Positions 39,684 to 49,629 of a stretch of DNA of 61,901 nt are shown piece after piece. Made by a program: the position numbers and the translations under genes. The notes beneath the pieces are model-generated. The model saw only the letters and a program-made list of their open reading frames with translations. It made no database searches and was not told the origin of the DNA. The stretch comes from UBA9732 sp963621975 (GTDB taxonomy: Bacteria; Spirochaetota; Spirochaetia; Sphaerochaetales; Sphaerochaetaceae): the NCBI GenBank assembly GCA_963621975.1, contig CAVFGI010000007.1:1-61901 (forward strand), read 5' to 3'. Each line of letters starts with the position of its first letter. The stretch's first letter is position 1.

Positions 39684-40947
39684 TGTAAAGTAAATTGTCC
39701 GTTTTTCATATAGCCTCCTTTGTGGTGATATTGAAAAACCTTAATATCATAGTTTGATTGGAGAACTCCTGTTTAAGTAACATTGCAGGAGTTTTTCCAT
39801 TTAGTATCTTTCTTGGATAATTATTTAACCAATCCTGTACTTTCCTGACATTTGGTTTTGAGAAGGATTTCATTTCACAACCCTTAGGAATGAAACGCCT
39901 AATGAAGCCGTTGTGCCTTTCATTGGTTCCTCTCTCACTTGCACAGTACGGATGAGCAAAGTAGATAATTGTCCTTCGCTTCTTGTTTATTGCAGATTTC
40001 TCAATGCCATCAATATCTGCAAATTCTGCACCATTGTCGAATGTGATTGTTTTGAACAATCTTTTAAAATCTCCGGTTCCAAGTTCTCTTTCTACTGTTT
40101 CCAATGCATGAACTACAGATTCTGAAGATTTATCAGGAATCTTCCTTACAATCTCAGTTCTTGTTTTTCTTTCAGTAAGTGTAAGAAGACATTCAGAACT
40201 TTTGCCTGTTCCTCCTACGATGGTATCTCCTTCCCAATGACCGAAAGTTTGTCTAGTTTCGACTTCTTCTGGTCTGTAAATAATGCTCTTAGCTGCAAAT
40301 GATGCATTCTTATGATGCCTTACAGAACCTCTTGGTTTGTGACCTTTACCTTGTAAGAGAAGATGCTTCTCACTTACACCAGGTATTAGACCTTCATAAA
40401 TGTAACTGTACAGCGTCTTCTCACATATTCTTGTTTCTGTTGGCCATCCTTCATTCTCAAAAGAAGCAAGAACAGCATAAGGACTGTATTTCTTTTTACT
40501 AATCAATTCTCCAACGATCTCTGCCAAAGCAAAATCATAGCCAAGCTTTAACTGTGGTCCTTTTCCACTATCTTTTGATCTTGCTATGGTTTCTGCGTAA
40601 TCTGCACTGTAAACAGTTCTTTTCTGAAATCCTTCGTCAAAAAAGTGTTCTATTTGTCCTCGTTTGATTTCTCTTGCAATTGTCCTTGGATGCTTATTCA
40701 AAAGTGTTCCCAACAAGACATGGCTTGTGATTTTAGGATATTATCCTTTCCCATAAAGGTAAAATTCCAACTGAAGTCTCTCTTCATACTTAAAATGACT
40801 GTGCTTACATACTAAAGGTGTGATACTCTTAACTCGTCCCATTTGACCGTCCTGATTGAGGTTTTTATTGCTAAAATCAATCTTATCACAGGTTCTATGG
40901 GACTTCTTCTTTTTATCCTCCGTTTTAATGTGACAATCTATGTTACT
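39684..40947 (-). mobile_element. IS30-family insertion sequence
   Basis: About 1.26 kb between EF-G and serC. The ends are related: TGTAAAGTAAATTGTCC at the left and, on the other strand, AGTAACATAGATTGTCACAT at the right (about 14 of 19 matching), consistent with imperfect terminal inverted repeats. No clear target-site duplication was identified. One transposase frame inside, read leftward, with an internal stop. Boundaries are approximate. Confidence 0.65.
39706..40842 (-). pseudogene. IS30 transposase, disrupted by an in-frame TAA
   Basis: The frame from an ATG near 40,842 reads an IS30 N-terminus (HSHFKYEERLQLEFYLYGKG), hits TAA at 40,743-40,741, and then continues in the same frame with YPKITSHVLLGTLLNKHPR, so one base change explains the stop. 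The remaining 336-residue part keeps the DDE core: GHWEGDTIVG, TFDNGAEFAD and ASERGTNERHNG. A start at 40,716 could give a truncated protein lacking part of the N-terminal DNA-binding domain. Probably inactive, although suppression is not excluded. Confidence 0.8.
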
Positions 40948-41023
40948 GCTAACATAATCTTTTTGTAGTCCAAAAATTTGTTGCATTTTGTTGCATAGTG
41001 TAGTAGGCTAAAACCAGCACGTT

Positions 41024-41074
41024 AGAGGGGTTTTTGCAAAACAGCCTTCATGAATCTTCTTTTGCAAAACCTCT
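41024..41074 (+). repeat. Inverted repeat upstream of serC, containing TTTTGCAAAA
   Basis: AGAGGGGTTTTTGCAAAA and, after 18 bases, TTTTGCAAAACCTCT can form a long stem; each arm also contains the palindrome TTTTGCAAAA. It lies in the leader of serC. Related copies are at 42,199 and 54,632. Confidence 0.7.
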
Positions 41075-41101
41075 AAAGAAGTAACAATGGAGGATTGTTT
41101 T

Positions 41102-42187
41102 ATGAAATACGGACGTACTTTCAATTTCTCGGCTGGTCCTGCAATGATGCCAGAACCTGTCTTGGAAGAGATTCGCGATGAAATGATGAACTACCGCGGA
41201 AGTGGCATGTGCGTTATGGAAATGAGCCATCGCTCAAAGGTTTATCAGCAGATTATTGATGATGCTGAAAAAGATCTTAGAGACCTTATGGGTATCCCAG
41301 ATAACTACAAAGTTCTCTTTATTCAGGGTGGTGCAACACTTCAGTTTTCAATGATTCCTATGAATCTTATGAAGAATGGAAAAGCTGTTTACATTGAAAC
41401 TGGTGCATGGTCAAAGAAAGCCATTGCAGAAGCCAAGAAGGTTGGTGAAGTTATTGTTGCAGCTTCTTCCAAGGACAAGAATTATACTTATATTCCAGAT
41501 TGTTCAAATTTGGATATCCCAGAGGATACAGATTATGTCTACATTTGTGAAAATGAGACAATTCATGGTGTAACATGGCACAATCTCCCAAATACAAAGG
41601 GTCATGTTCTTGTTTCTGACCAATCATCAATGTTTCTTTCAAAACCTTGCAATGTTTCAGACTACGGTTTGATTTATGCTGGTGTTCAGAAGAACGTTGG
41701 TCCTGCTGGAATGGTTGTTGTTATTATCCGTGAAGATCTTATCAGAGATGACCTCACTGACCTTCCTATCTATTTACAGTATAAGACACATGCTGACAAT
41801 GGAAGTATGTATAACACACCAAACTGCTGGGCAATTTATTGCTGCGGTAAAGTCTTCAAGTATTTGAAGAGTCTTGGTGGTCTTGAAGCAATGAACAAGA
41901 TTAACGAAGATAAGGCAAAGGTATTCTATGACTTCTTGGATTCTTCAAAGATGTTCAAGGGTACAGTTGAGAAGAAAGACCGTTCTTTGATGAATATCCC
42001 ATTTGTCACTGAAAGTGCAGAGCTTGATGCTCAAGTTGTTGCAGCAACAAAGACAGCTGGTTATGACAACCTCAAGGGACACAAATCTGTAGGAGGACTG
42101 AGAGCTTCTATTTATAACGCAATGCCAAAGGAGGGTGTTGTTGCCCTCGTTGACTTCCTCAAGGATTACGAAGCAAAAAATAGCTAA
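41102..42187 (+). CDS. serC: Phosphoserine aminotransferase
   Basis: 361 residues from the ATG at 41,102, since GGAGGA overlaps the ATG five codons earlier. N-terminus NFSAGPAMMPEPVLEEIRD and MCVMEMSHRSK are typical of SerC. The PLP-binding Lys197 is in GVQKNVGPAG. It converts 3-phosphohydroxypyruvate and glutamate to phosphoserine and 2-oxoglutarate in serine synthesis, and may act on pyridoxal phosphate precursors. Monocistronic with its own terminator; palindromes lie on both sides. Confidence 0.95.
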   Translation: MKYGRTFNFSAGPAMMPEPVLEEIRDEMMNYRGSGMCVMEMSHRSKVYQQIIDDAEKDLRDLMGIPDNYKVLFIQGGATLQFSMIPMNLMKNGKAVYIETGAWSKKAIAEAKKVGEVIVAASSKDKNYTYIPDCSNLDIPEDTDYVYICENETIHGVTWHNLPNTKGHVLVSDQSSMFLSKPCNVSDYGLIYAGVQKNVGPAGMVVVIIREDLIRDDLTDLPIYLQYKTHADNGSMYNTPNCWAIYCCGKVFKYLKSLGGLEAMNKINEDKAKVFYDFLDSSKMFKGTVEKKDRSLMNIPFVTESAELDAQVVAATKTAGYDNLKGHKSVGGLRASIYNAMPKEGVVALVDFLKDYEAKNS

Positions 42188-42198
42188 TTTAGTTATAG

Positions 42199-42218
42199 AG
42201 AGGTTTTGCAAAACCTCT
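42199..42218. repeat. Perfect 20-bp palindrome after serC
   Basis: AGAGGTTTTGCAAAACCTCT, 11 bases after the serC stop and 9 before the terminator stem. Same word as in the serC leader arms. Confidence 0.85.
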
Positions 42219-42227
42219 AGACATGAC

Positions 42228-42259
42228 AAAAAAACCACCTCGCAAGGGGTGGTTTTTTT
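42228..42259 (+). terminator. Intrinsic terminator of serC
   Basis: AAAACCACC and GGTGGTTTTTTT flank a short loop. T-rich on both strands, so it may also serve the leftward MFS gene's neighbour region. Confidence 0.85.
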
Positions 42260-42401
42260 GAGACTCCTTGCCCAAGAATGTGGGGATTGAAATAAAGTAT
42301 GCAGTGTGGACAACCATATCAAGTGAAAATAGAACTTTTGCGCTCTAATTTTTTTAAAAGTTCTATTTTGTAGATCTATAGAAAAAGGGACACAATTTGC
42401 A

Positions 42402-43880
42402 CTACTTTTGTGCTCTACGAGCTTCTAGCTCCTTGCAAATTTTATCGTACTCGGGTTCGTCTAGCTTGTAGTGCTTCTTATAGAGAAAATATGAAGCAAG
42501 CATGAAGACCAAAGGCACAACTGTGATACCCAAAAGGAGTCCATTTGTCTGGCTTGAGCTGATTCCAGTTAGAATCTTCTCTATTGCAGAGAGTTTATCT
42601 GTATCAGAGATGAGGTTTCGTGCCGCCTGGTTTTCAAGATCTGAAATCTGATTAGTGTATTTGGTAACTCCAAAAATCAAATAGGTTGCAGTGGTGATTA
42701 CAACTACCAAAGCGCTACCCATTTTTGTAAAGAAAGGACGCAAAGAAGAAATGATAGCTTCATTTCTAGCTCCATACTTGTATTCATTATACTCAACCGT
42801 GTTAATGATAGAAATCATCATGATTAAGTAGAAGCAATACATCCCAAAGTTAGAAAGCATATAGCCTATTGTGATGAGGTAGAATTTAAGCATAACTGCT
42901 GGAAGAGCAAGACCTGCAATAAGCATAATTGCATAGCCCACAATAGAGATTATTTGCATAATCCCCATGAGTTTCTTTCGCTGGATGTGTTTTGATATTG
43001 TTGGATAGAACACCATTAAAATTGCGGTTGCAGACATTCCTATTGTTGTAAACAACGAATACAGGCCACCATTATATCCAAACTCTAAGTAAATATAGGT
43101 TGAACCAATTCCCCCAAGAACAAGGCCACTTCCAATCTGCTGAAGCAAGAAAATTAAAGAAATCCACAAAAGCTGGTCATTCTTTGCAATGGTATTGATA
43201 ATCATTTTAATGCTAATTTTAGGAGCAGGCTTAGATTGATCATCTCTATTTTCCTTAACTCCAAAGAAAATGAAGCAGAGGAAAAGAGGGGAGAGAATAC
43301 TGATAACAATGGAGATAATTCCATAAGCTGTAGCAGTACTTCCACCAATTGTCATAGCCCCTGTTGTAAGCATAGGAATCAGAATTGATGCACCAGTTCC
43401 TCCAATTCCTGCAAAAAGTGTGGCTCTAGAGGTGAATTGGTCTCTAGTATGGCCATCAGATGACAAAGCTGGAATCATTCCCCAGTATGAAATATCGTTC
43501 ATTGTGTAGGTGATACTGTATGCAAAATAAAGAAAACCAAACAACCAAACAAAGCTCCAACCTTGTAGTTTTGTGTTAAAGGCAGTAATAACAACCGCCA
43601 TTGTGCTAACAGATCCAGCAAGAAGCCAAGGTTTAAATTTGCCCCATTTTGTTCTAGTTCGTTCAATTATATTTCCCATAATAGGGTCATTGAGAGCGTC
43701 AAATACACGCGCACCCACCATAATTGCTGTGATAGCAGTCAGTTGCGCAGCTGTAAGTTGTCTTGTAAAAAGAATGAAGGTGAGAATAAAATTTGTGAAT
43801 AATTGGTACACCATGTCTCTACCAATAGTCCCAATAGGGAATAACAATAGATTTTTCTTCACCTGTTTCTCGTTTTCCAT
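42402..43880 (-). CDS. Glycoside/pentoside/hexuronide:cation symporter (GPH/MFS_2 family)
   Basis: 492 residues with 12 expected membrane spans. Diagnostic N-terminal signature: GTIGRDMVYQLFTNFILTF, followed by ITAIMVGARVFDALNDPIMG and RTKWGKFKPWLL, the conserved MelB/XynP-type loop. It imports a sugar or glycoside with Na+ or H+; the substrate is not deducible. It follows the U32 gene by 9 bp on the same strand, so they may be co-transcribed, although the functional link is unclear. Confidence 0.85.
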   Translation of the reverse strand: MENEKQVKKNLLLFPIGTIGRDMVYQLFTNFILTFILFTRQLTAAQLTAITAIMVGARVFDALNDPIMGNIIERTRTKWGKFKPWLLAGSVSTMAVVITAFNTKLQGWSFVWLFGFLYFAYSITYTMNDISYWGMIPALSSDGHTRDQFTSRATLFAGIGGTGASILIPMLTTGAMTIGGSTATAYGIISIVISILSPLFLCFIFFGVKENRDDQSKPAPKISIKMIINTIAKNDQLLWISLIFLLQQIGSGLVLGGIGSTYIYLEFGYNGGLYSLFTTIGMSATAILMVFYPTISKHIQRKKLMGIMQIISIVGYAIMLIAGLALPAVMLKFYLITIGYMLSNFGMYCFYLIMMISIINTVEYNEYKYGARNEAIISSLRPFFTKMGSALVVVITTATYLIFGVTKYTNQISDLENQAARNLISDTDKLSAIEKILTGISSSQTNGLLLGITVVPLVFMLASYFLYKKHYKLDEPEYDKICKELEARRAQK

Positions 43881-43889
43881 GTGAATCTC

Positions 43890-45983
43890 CTATTTTTTTT
43901 CTGTTACTACAGTAATGCAATCCTTACAAGTAACATTATATTTTTTTCCATTTTGTGTAATTTTATAGTTATTATCTTTTGTGCAACCCTTACACGAAAG
44001 CCCCATTCCATGATGACGCATACAAACCCTACTTATAAACAACGGAACCTTAAACTCTTCATCCAAGTTGCCAAAGCGCTTGTCATATGAGCCCACTAAA
44101 TTAGGCATTTCTTCTTTTAATGCCTCATACGCTAGTGCATTGGTTGTATAGAGGAAGATATCGGCAAATACCCTTATGTCTGGATGCTGCTTTGCCCACC
44201 TCACCTGTGCAATATTATTTATTCCGATAATTATATCCGGTACATCCTTAGTTTTATCGTCCAACCTTGAAAAGTATTCCTCTTCATTAAACATAATTGG
44301 ACTAAGAGGAAGATATGCAAAGTTCTCCACATAAGTAATTTTATCCCAAAGACCAAGGGTAGATCGTTTTGGAAGAGGACAGCTTTCTGTGTATGTTGGA
44401 ATTTTCTGTGTTATGAAGCTTGGAAATTCAAGTAGAGATTTTTCAAAAATACTGTCTTGAACAGCGTAGAATTCACGACGTATTTGCTTTAACAAAGAAA
44501 GAGGAATAAAAGGGCTTTCAAAGCCAGATTGGTTTTCAATGTGAATGTTACCAGCAGTGAAAAGACTCTTGTCTGAGGCCTGGAATATTTTCTCAAAATT
44601 ACCCTTGAGATCTATCTTGTTATTTGCCTGTTGCATTGGACAGTCAAAATCTTTTCCATTAATGCAAATTGAAGTTGGAGTTAAACGAATTATTAAATCC
44701 ATTGGTTTCTTATATTCATTAATGTTTTCAGATAACAGTGGCAGATTTTGGTTATGCCTTGAAGTACAAAAAACAGAGGTACCAAAACTAGGTTTTTTTG
44801 TAAAAATTGAAGTTGGAAAGTTTATAGTTGTTGTTTCGCCTTCGCTTATAAAAGAACGGCCTCCCTCTATAAACGATAGCCCAAAACCACTACTTTCCAT
44901 TGTTTTTTCGCCTTGTGACACAACTAATAGGCCATCACGAAGTGCAACAGGCTTTGAAAATTTAATTATGGCTTTGGATGATAAAACCTTCTCAATAGTC
45001 CCAACTTGAATGCCTTTATGAGAAGGATAAGCAGAGCAAACCATGTTTTCTGCATTGCAACTACCATTTGTCTTTGTATTAAAAAAACCAAGGGTGGTTT
45101 CTCTTGAAAAGGAGGTTTGCATACATTCTTTTGCCCATTGCACCTCCTTATTGGATTCATCTAGTCCATTAAGAAGAAGACTATAGAATTTGGCACACCA
45201 ATAGACGTACTCAGGGCCTTTCATCCGTCCTTCTACCTTTAGGGAGTCAATACCAATTTCCTTGTATTTTTGAATAAGTCTACCAAGACAAAGATCCTTC
45301 ATACTAAAAAGCCAACTTGAGCTACAGCTTGAATAACTTTCTTTAGGATTAGAGAACCAAGTCCTACAAACTTGAGCACAGGCACCTCTATTGGCACTTC
45401 TTCCTGTGATGGTTTCACTTGCCATACATAGACCGGAAAAGCCATAACAAAGAGCCCCGTGAATAAAAACTTTAAGCTCTATATTAGGACATTCTTGTCG
45501 AATTTTTTGTATTTCTTCAAAGGACAATTCTCTAGACAAAACAACCCTAGAAAAACCTAAATCCTGAAGCTCCTTCACTCCTTGTGTCGTATGAACAGCA
45601 AGCTGAGTTGAGCCGTGAAGTTGAAGATTTGGAAATTCATCTCTTATGATTTTTGCAATACCAAGGTCTTGAACAATAATGCCATCTGGTTGAAGATAGT
45701 CTAACTGTTTTAGCATTGAATAGGCTTGTGGTAATTCATTATCATATAACAATGTATTTAATGTAACATAAAACTTTTTATTTTGAGTTCTGCAAACTTC
45801 TTTAAGCTTTCTTGCATCGTCAAAGGTGAAATTAACAGCTCCCTTTCTAGCCGAGAAATCTTTAAGCCCTAGGTAAACAGCATCTGCTCCGCCTTTAAAT
45901 GCATAGAGGGCACACTGCAGAGAACCAGCCGGAAGAGCCAACTCTGGCTTGTTAAAACCGTAATTCTCTGTTTTTTCTGACAT
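43890..45983 (-). CDS. U32 family peptidase/hydroxylase-like protein (RlhA-type)
   Basis: 697 residues, AGAGG site. N-terminal U32 domain: ELALPAGSLQCALYAFKGG, GADAVYLGLKDFSARK, then the Cys motif FIHGALCYGFSGLC with Cys179, Cys186, Cys202 and Cys206, which bind an Fe-S cluster in RlhA, TrhP and UbiU. A long C-terminal part follows, as in RlhA, ending in CKGCTKDNNYKIT and CKDC. RlhA-type proteins hydroxylate a 23S rRNA cytidine; others modify tRNA. Peptidase activity is doubtful. Substrate uncertain. Confidence 0.8.
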   Translation of the reverse strand: MSEKTENYGFNKPELALPAGSLQCALYAFKGGADAVYLGLKDFSARKGAVNFTFDDARKLKEVCRTQNKKFYVTLNTLLYDNELPQAYSMLKQLDYLQPDGIIVQDLGIAKIIRDEFPNLQLHGSTQLAVHTTQGVKELQDLGFSRVVLSRELSFEEIQKIRQECPNIELKVFIHGALCYGFSGLCMASETITGRSANRGACAQVCRTWFSNPKESYSSCSSSWLFSMKDLCLGRLIQKYKEIGIDSLKVEGRMKGPEYVYWCAKFYSLLLNGLDESNKEVQWAKECMQTSFSRETTLGFFNTKTNGSCNAENMVCSAYPSHKGIQVGTIEKVLSSKAIIKFSKPVALRDGLLVVSQGEKTMESSGFGLSFIEGGRSFISEGETTTINFPTSIFTKKPSFGTSVFCTSRHNQNLPLLSENINEYKKPMDLIIRLTPTSICINGKDFDCPMQQANNKIDLKGNFEKIFQASDKSLFTAGNIHIENQSGFESPFIPLSLLKQIRREFYAVQDSIFEKSLLEFPSFITQKIPTYTESCPLPKRSTLGLWDKITYVENFAYLPLSPIMFNEEEYFSRLDDKTKDVPDIIIGINNIAQVRWAKQHPDIRVFADIFLYTTNALAYEALKEEMPNLVGSYDKRFGNLDEEFKVPLFISRVCMRHHGMGLSCKGCTKDNNYKITQNGKKYNVTCKDCITVVTEKK

Positions 45984-46149
45984 TAGAGACCTCTTTTTCT
46001 TTTACATAAGTTTTTGGCGTTAGGATGATTGTACCACATTTTAGATTATAATCCTTGAACATAGGTAAAAAAAATATTAAATTTCTTGTGTGGGCTTATA
46101 TTATAAGGGCTTATCCGTGGTCCATAAGGTCCATAAGGAGAATATTTTA

Positions 46150-47976
46150 ATGACAGTCAACGAAATCAAACATGCTGGTCTCAAAAAGTGGATAGAAGAC
46201 TTTGCTGCTCTTACTACTCCTGAGAAAATCCATGTCTGTAGCGGATCTAAGGAAGAATATGATTCCTTGATTAATCAGATGGTGGATAGTGGTCTTGCAA
46301 CACGCTTGAATGAAGAGAAGAAACCTCACAGCGTACTTTTCCGTTCGGATCCTTCCGATGTTGCTCGTGTTGAAAAAAGAACCTATATTTCTAGCTTAAA
46401 GCAGGAAGATGCAGGTCCAACCAACAACTGGATTGAACCTCATGAATTAAAGAAGACAATGACCGCTCTTTACAAAGGTTGCATGAAGGGTCGTACTCTC
46501 TATGTAATTCCATTCTCAATGGGTCCTGTTGGTTCAGAGTTTGCAAAGATTGGTATTGAACTTACAGATAGCGAATATGTTGTTTGTAACATGATAATCA
46601 TGACTCGTGTTGGTTATAATGTTCTTGATCAGCTTGGCACAGACGGTGAGTATGTCCCATGTTACCACTCAGTTGGTAAGCCTCTTGCAGAAGGTGAGTC
46701 AGATCATGGTGTATGGCCTTGTGCAGACATGGATCACAAGTACATTGCACACTTCCCAGAGACAAGAGAAATTTGGTCATATGGTTCAGGTTACGGTGGA
46801 AACGCTCTTCTTGGCAAGAAATGTCTTGCTCTCAGAATTGCTACAGTTCTTGCTAGAGATGAAGGATGGCTTGCAGAGCATATGCTTATTCTCAAGCTTA
46901 CAAGCCCAGAAGGCAAGGTCCGTTATGTAACAGCAGCATTCCCAAGTGCATGTGGAAAGACAAACTTGGCTATGCTTATTCCTACCATTCCAGGATGGAA
47001 GGTTGAAACCCTTTCTGATGATATTGCATGGCTCCGCTACGGCAAAGACGGCAGACTCTATGCTATGGCAGTTGAGACAGGCTTCTTTGGTGTTGCACCT
47101 GGTACATCAGCAAAGAGTAACTACAATGCTCTTGCAGCAGCTTCCAAGAATACAATCTTCACAAACGTCGCTCTTACTGAAGACGGAGACGTATGGTGGG
47201 AAGGAATTGGATATGATGCTCCTGGTAAGCTCATTGATTGGCACGGAAACGAATGGATTCAGAATAAGGAAGACAAGGAACAGAAGCCAGCAGCTCATCC
47301 AAATTCAAGATTTACAGCCCCTGCAAATCAGTGCCCAACTCTTGCAAAAGAATGGGACGATCCTCATGGAGTTCCAGTATCAGCTATCCTCTTTGGAGGC
47401 AGACGTCCTAGCACAATTCCATTGGTTCATATGGCTAGAAACTGGACCCACGGAACATTCCTTGGTTCAATCGTTGGATCTGAAGTCACAGCAGCTACAC
47501 TTGACGTTGCAAGTGGCATAAGACGTGACCCAATGGCTATGAAGCCATTCATTGGTTACAATGCAGGCGATTACTTCAAGCACTGGCTTGATGTTGGTAA
47601 GGCTGCAAAGGATCAGAGCCTTCTTCCAAAGATTTTCTATGTCAACTGGTTCCGCAAGACACCAGAAGGCAAGTGGCTCTGGCCAGGCTACGGCGACAAC
47701 AGCCGTGTTCTCAAGTGGATTTTTGAGTGCTGTGAAGGTACTGCAAAGACAGTTGATACCCCAATTGGTATCATGCCAACAGTTGATGCAATTGACAGAC
47801 CAGAAGGCGTAACAGAAGAAGATATGAAACAGCTTCTCACCGTTGATGTTGATGGATGGCTCAAAGAAGTTGACGATATTCGCAACAATTACTATCCACA
47901 GTTTGGTGATAAGCTTCCTAAGGAGCTTTCTGACATGCTTGACACTCTTGAGGCAAACCTCAAGGCTGCAAAGTAA
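46150..47976 (+). CDS. pckG: Phosphoenolpyruvate carboxykinase (GTP)
   Basis: 608 residues from the ATG with AAGGAGAATATTTTA; a longer frame starting 60 bases before lacks a ribosome site. GTP-type motifs: FPSACGKTNLAML (reactive Cys268 in the P-loop), SDDIAWLRYGKDG and FGGRRPSTIPLV. It interconverts oxaloacetate and PEP with GTP/GDP; in anaerobes it often runs toward oxaloacetate, fixing CO2 for succinate formation. Full length. It ends in a strong terminator. Confidence 0.95.
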   Translation: MTVNEIKHAGLKKWIEDFAALTTPEKIHVCSGSKEEYDSLINQMVDSGLATRLNEEKKPHSVLFRSDPSDVARVEKRTYISSLKQEDAGPTNNWIEPHELKKTMTALYKGCMKGRTLYVIPFSMGPVGSEFAKIGIELTDSEYVVCNMIIMTRVGYNVLDQLGTDGEYVPCYHSVGKPLAEGESDHGVWPCADMDHKYIAHFPETREIWSYGSGYGGNALLGKKCLALRIATVLARDEGWLAEHMLILKLTSPEGKVRYVTAAFPSACGKTNLAMLIPTIPGWKVETLSDDIAWLRYGKDGRLYAMAVETGFFGVAPGTSAKSNYNALAAASKNTIFTNVALTEDGDVWWEGIGYDAPGKLIDWHGNEWIQNKEDKEQKPAAHPNSRFTAPANQCPTLAKEWDDPHGVPVSAILFGGRRPSTIPLVHMARNWTHGTFLGSIVGSEVTAATLDVASGIRRDPMAMKPFIGYNAGDYFKHWLDVGKAAKDQSLLPKIFYVNWFRKTPEGKWLWPGYGDNSRVLKWIFECCEGTAKTVDTPIGIMPTVDAIDRPEGVTEEDMKQLLTVDVDGWLKEVDDIRNNYYPQFGDKLPKELSDMLDTLEANLKAAK

Positions 47977-48015
47977 TTGCACCATTAAGTGCTTGTAAGC
48001 ACTATTAAATAAAAT

Positions 48016-48063
48016 AAAAGGCCATTGCTTGTAGAGTTTTTCTCCACTACAATGGCCTTTTTT
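48016..48063 (+). terminator. Intrinsic terminator of pckG
   Basis: AAAAGGCCATTG and CAATGGCCTTTTTTT arms with a 22-base loop that can pair further (GTAG/CTAC). A second small dyad AGTGCTT-GT-AAGCACT precedes it at 47,988-48,003. Confidence 0.9.
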
Positions 48064-48128
48064 ATTGAAATTACTCCGTACTGCAAGAACTAAAAGTTCA
48101 CAAAATTATTTACACTATCCGTTATCTT

Positions 48129-48308
48129 TCATACATCATGGTCTGAAAGCACCGGAGATTTTGGCTCATATTCAAAACATACTTTTTCAAAACGAATAGA
48201 TTCAATGCTATCCAAATTTTCATTTCTTGTAAGGGTTTCTACATTCAAAATTTCATCTACATTCTTGAAACATTTTAAGAAACCCTCAAAGAGGTTTCTC
48301 AAAAACAT
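48129..48308 (-). pseudogene. Truncated ABC-exporter remnant
   Basis: A 59-residue open frame reading LDSIESIRFEKVCFEYEP, then KSPVLSD, is recognisable as the linker and first strands of an ABC exporter's ATPase domain (I.F..V.F.Y..... VL.D). It stops before the Walker A motif, and the transmembrane part is missing. No ribosome site and no partner gene. The rest was presumably deleted. Remnant status is inferred from the partial domain. Confidence 0.6.
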
Positions 48309-48386
48309 CGAAAAAACATTTCTAATAAATCCAAAATTTCATATAATCTAATGCAAGAGGCTTTTAGAACCCCAAAGGAGCAGAAT

Positions 48387-49628
48387 ATGTTCAAAAAAGA
48401 TATTCAAGAACGGTTTTTAAGATATGTACAAGTTGATACTATGAGCGACGAAGCAATTGCAGATAAGAAGCATCCGTCCACAGAGGGCCAATGGGACTTG
48501 CTCAGAATGCTTGAAAAGGAGCTTAAAGACTTAGGAATTCAGGATGTAGAACTTGACCAGTATGGCTATCTTCTTGCACGTATTGAAGCCACACAAAAAG
48601 GCCTCCCAACAATTGCATTTTGCTCTCATGTTGATACAGCTAATGACGTAGAGGGCAATCACGTCAAACCACGCGTCATTGAAAATTATGATGGCAAGGA
48701 CATTGTGCTCAATAAGGATTACGTAATTAAGGTTTCAGAAAACCCAGAACTTAACGGTTACGTGGGCTCTACACTCTTTACCTCTAGTGGCGACACTCTT
48801 CTAGGTTGCGATGACAAGGGCGGTGTTTCTGAAATCATGGCAGCTATTACCTACTTGATGAAGCATCCCGATATTAAACATGGTCCAGTTGAAGTTTTGT
48901 TTTCACCGGATGAAGAAACAGGGTGCGGTATGAATTTCTTTGATGCAAAACGTCTTAATGCAGAGGCTCTTTACACCGTGGACGGCGGAACTAGATATGA
49001 GGTTGAGCTAGAATGCTTTAATGCTGCAACTGTTAAGGTACATTTCTCTGGTGTCTCATACCACCTGGGTTCTGCTAGGGGAAGAATGGTTAACGCACTT
49101 ACAATGGCAGCAGCCTTTATCAATGCAATGCCACAAGCAGAAAGTCCAGAAGCAACAGATGCTCGCTACGGCTACTATTGTGCTCAAAGTGCAAGTGGAA
49201 ACGCAACAGACATGGATATAACCGTTTATCTTAGAGATTTTGATTATGATCAATTGCTTAGAAGAATAGAGGTTCTCAAGAATCTTGGAAAGACAATTGA
49301 GATGCTCTATAACGGTGGAAAAGTTACTGTTGATGCTAAGATTAGCTACCTCAATATGGGAGAAGCAGCAAAGAAAAATCCTAAAGCTGTTGATGTGATT
49401 TTTGAAGCTGGAAAGGCTCTTGGACAGCCTCTTACTACAGCAATTATTAGAGGTGGTACAGACGGCTCTCGTATTGCTGAAATGAAAGGTATTCCTTGTC
49501 CAAATCTCTATACCGGTGGACATAATTTTCATAGTAGATTCGAATGGGCTGCATTGGATGCTATGAACAATAGCGCACAACTAATTGTTGAAATTATCAA
49601 GCAGTGGGCGAAGGATTCTACTGTTTAA
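48387..49628 (+). CDS. pepT: Peptidase T (tripeptide aminopeptidase, M20B)
   Basis: 413 residues from the ATG at AAGGAGCAGAAT; a TTA/ATG-type start 36 bases earlier is not supported. M20 metal and catalytic motifs in order: FCSHVDTAND, GCDDKGGVSE, SPDEETGCGMNFF and the C-terminal GGTDGSRIAEM with GGHNFHSRFEW. It releases the N-terminal residue from tripeptides in the cytoplasm, using two zinc ions. Complete length. First of a rightward run ending at priA. Confidence 0.95.
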   Translation: MFKKDIQERFLRYVQVDTMSDEAIADKKHPSTEGQWDLLRMLEKELKDLGIQDVELDQYGYLLARIEATQKGLPTIAFCSHVDTANDVEGNHVKPRVIENYDGKDIVLNKDYVIKVSENPELNGYVGSTLFTSSGDTLLGCDDKGGVSEIMAAITYLMKHPDIKHGPVEVLFSPDEETGCGMNFFDAKRLNAEALYTVDGGTRYEVELECFNAATVKVHFSGVSYHLGSARGRMVNALTMAAAFINAMPQAESPEATDARYGYYCAQSASGNATDMDITVYLRDFDYDQLLRRIEVLKNLGKTIEMLYNGGKVTVDAKISYLNMGEAAKKNPKAVDVIFEAGKALGQPLTTAIIRGGTDGSRIAEMKGIPCPNLYTGGHNFHSRFEWAALDAMNNSAQLIVEIIKQWAKDSTV

Positions 49629-49629
49629 T

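Noticed and set aside
47467..47985. Leftward 172-codon frame opposite pckG
   Set aside because: Shadow of the well-supported carboxykinase gene, with no ribosome site.
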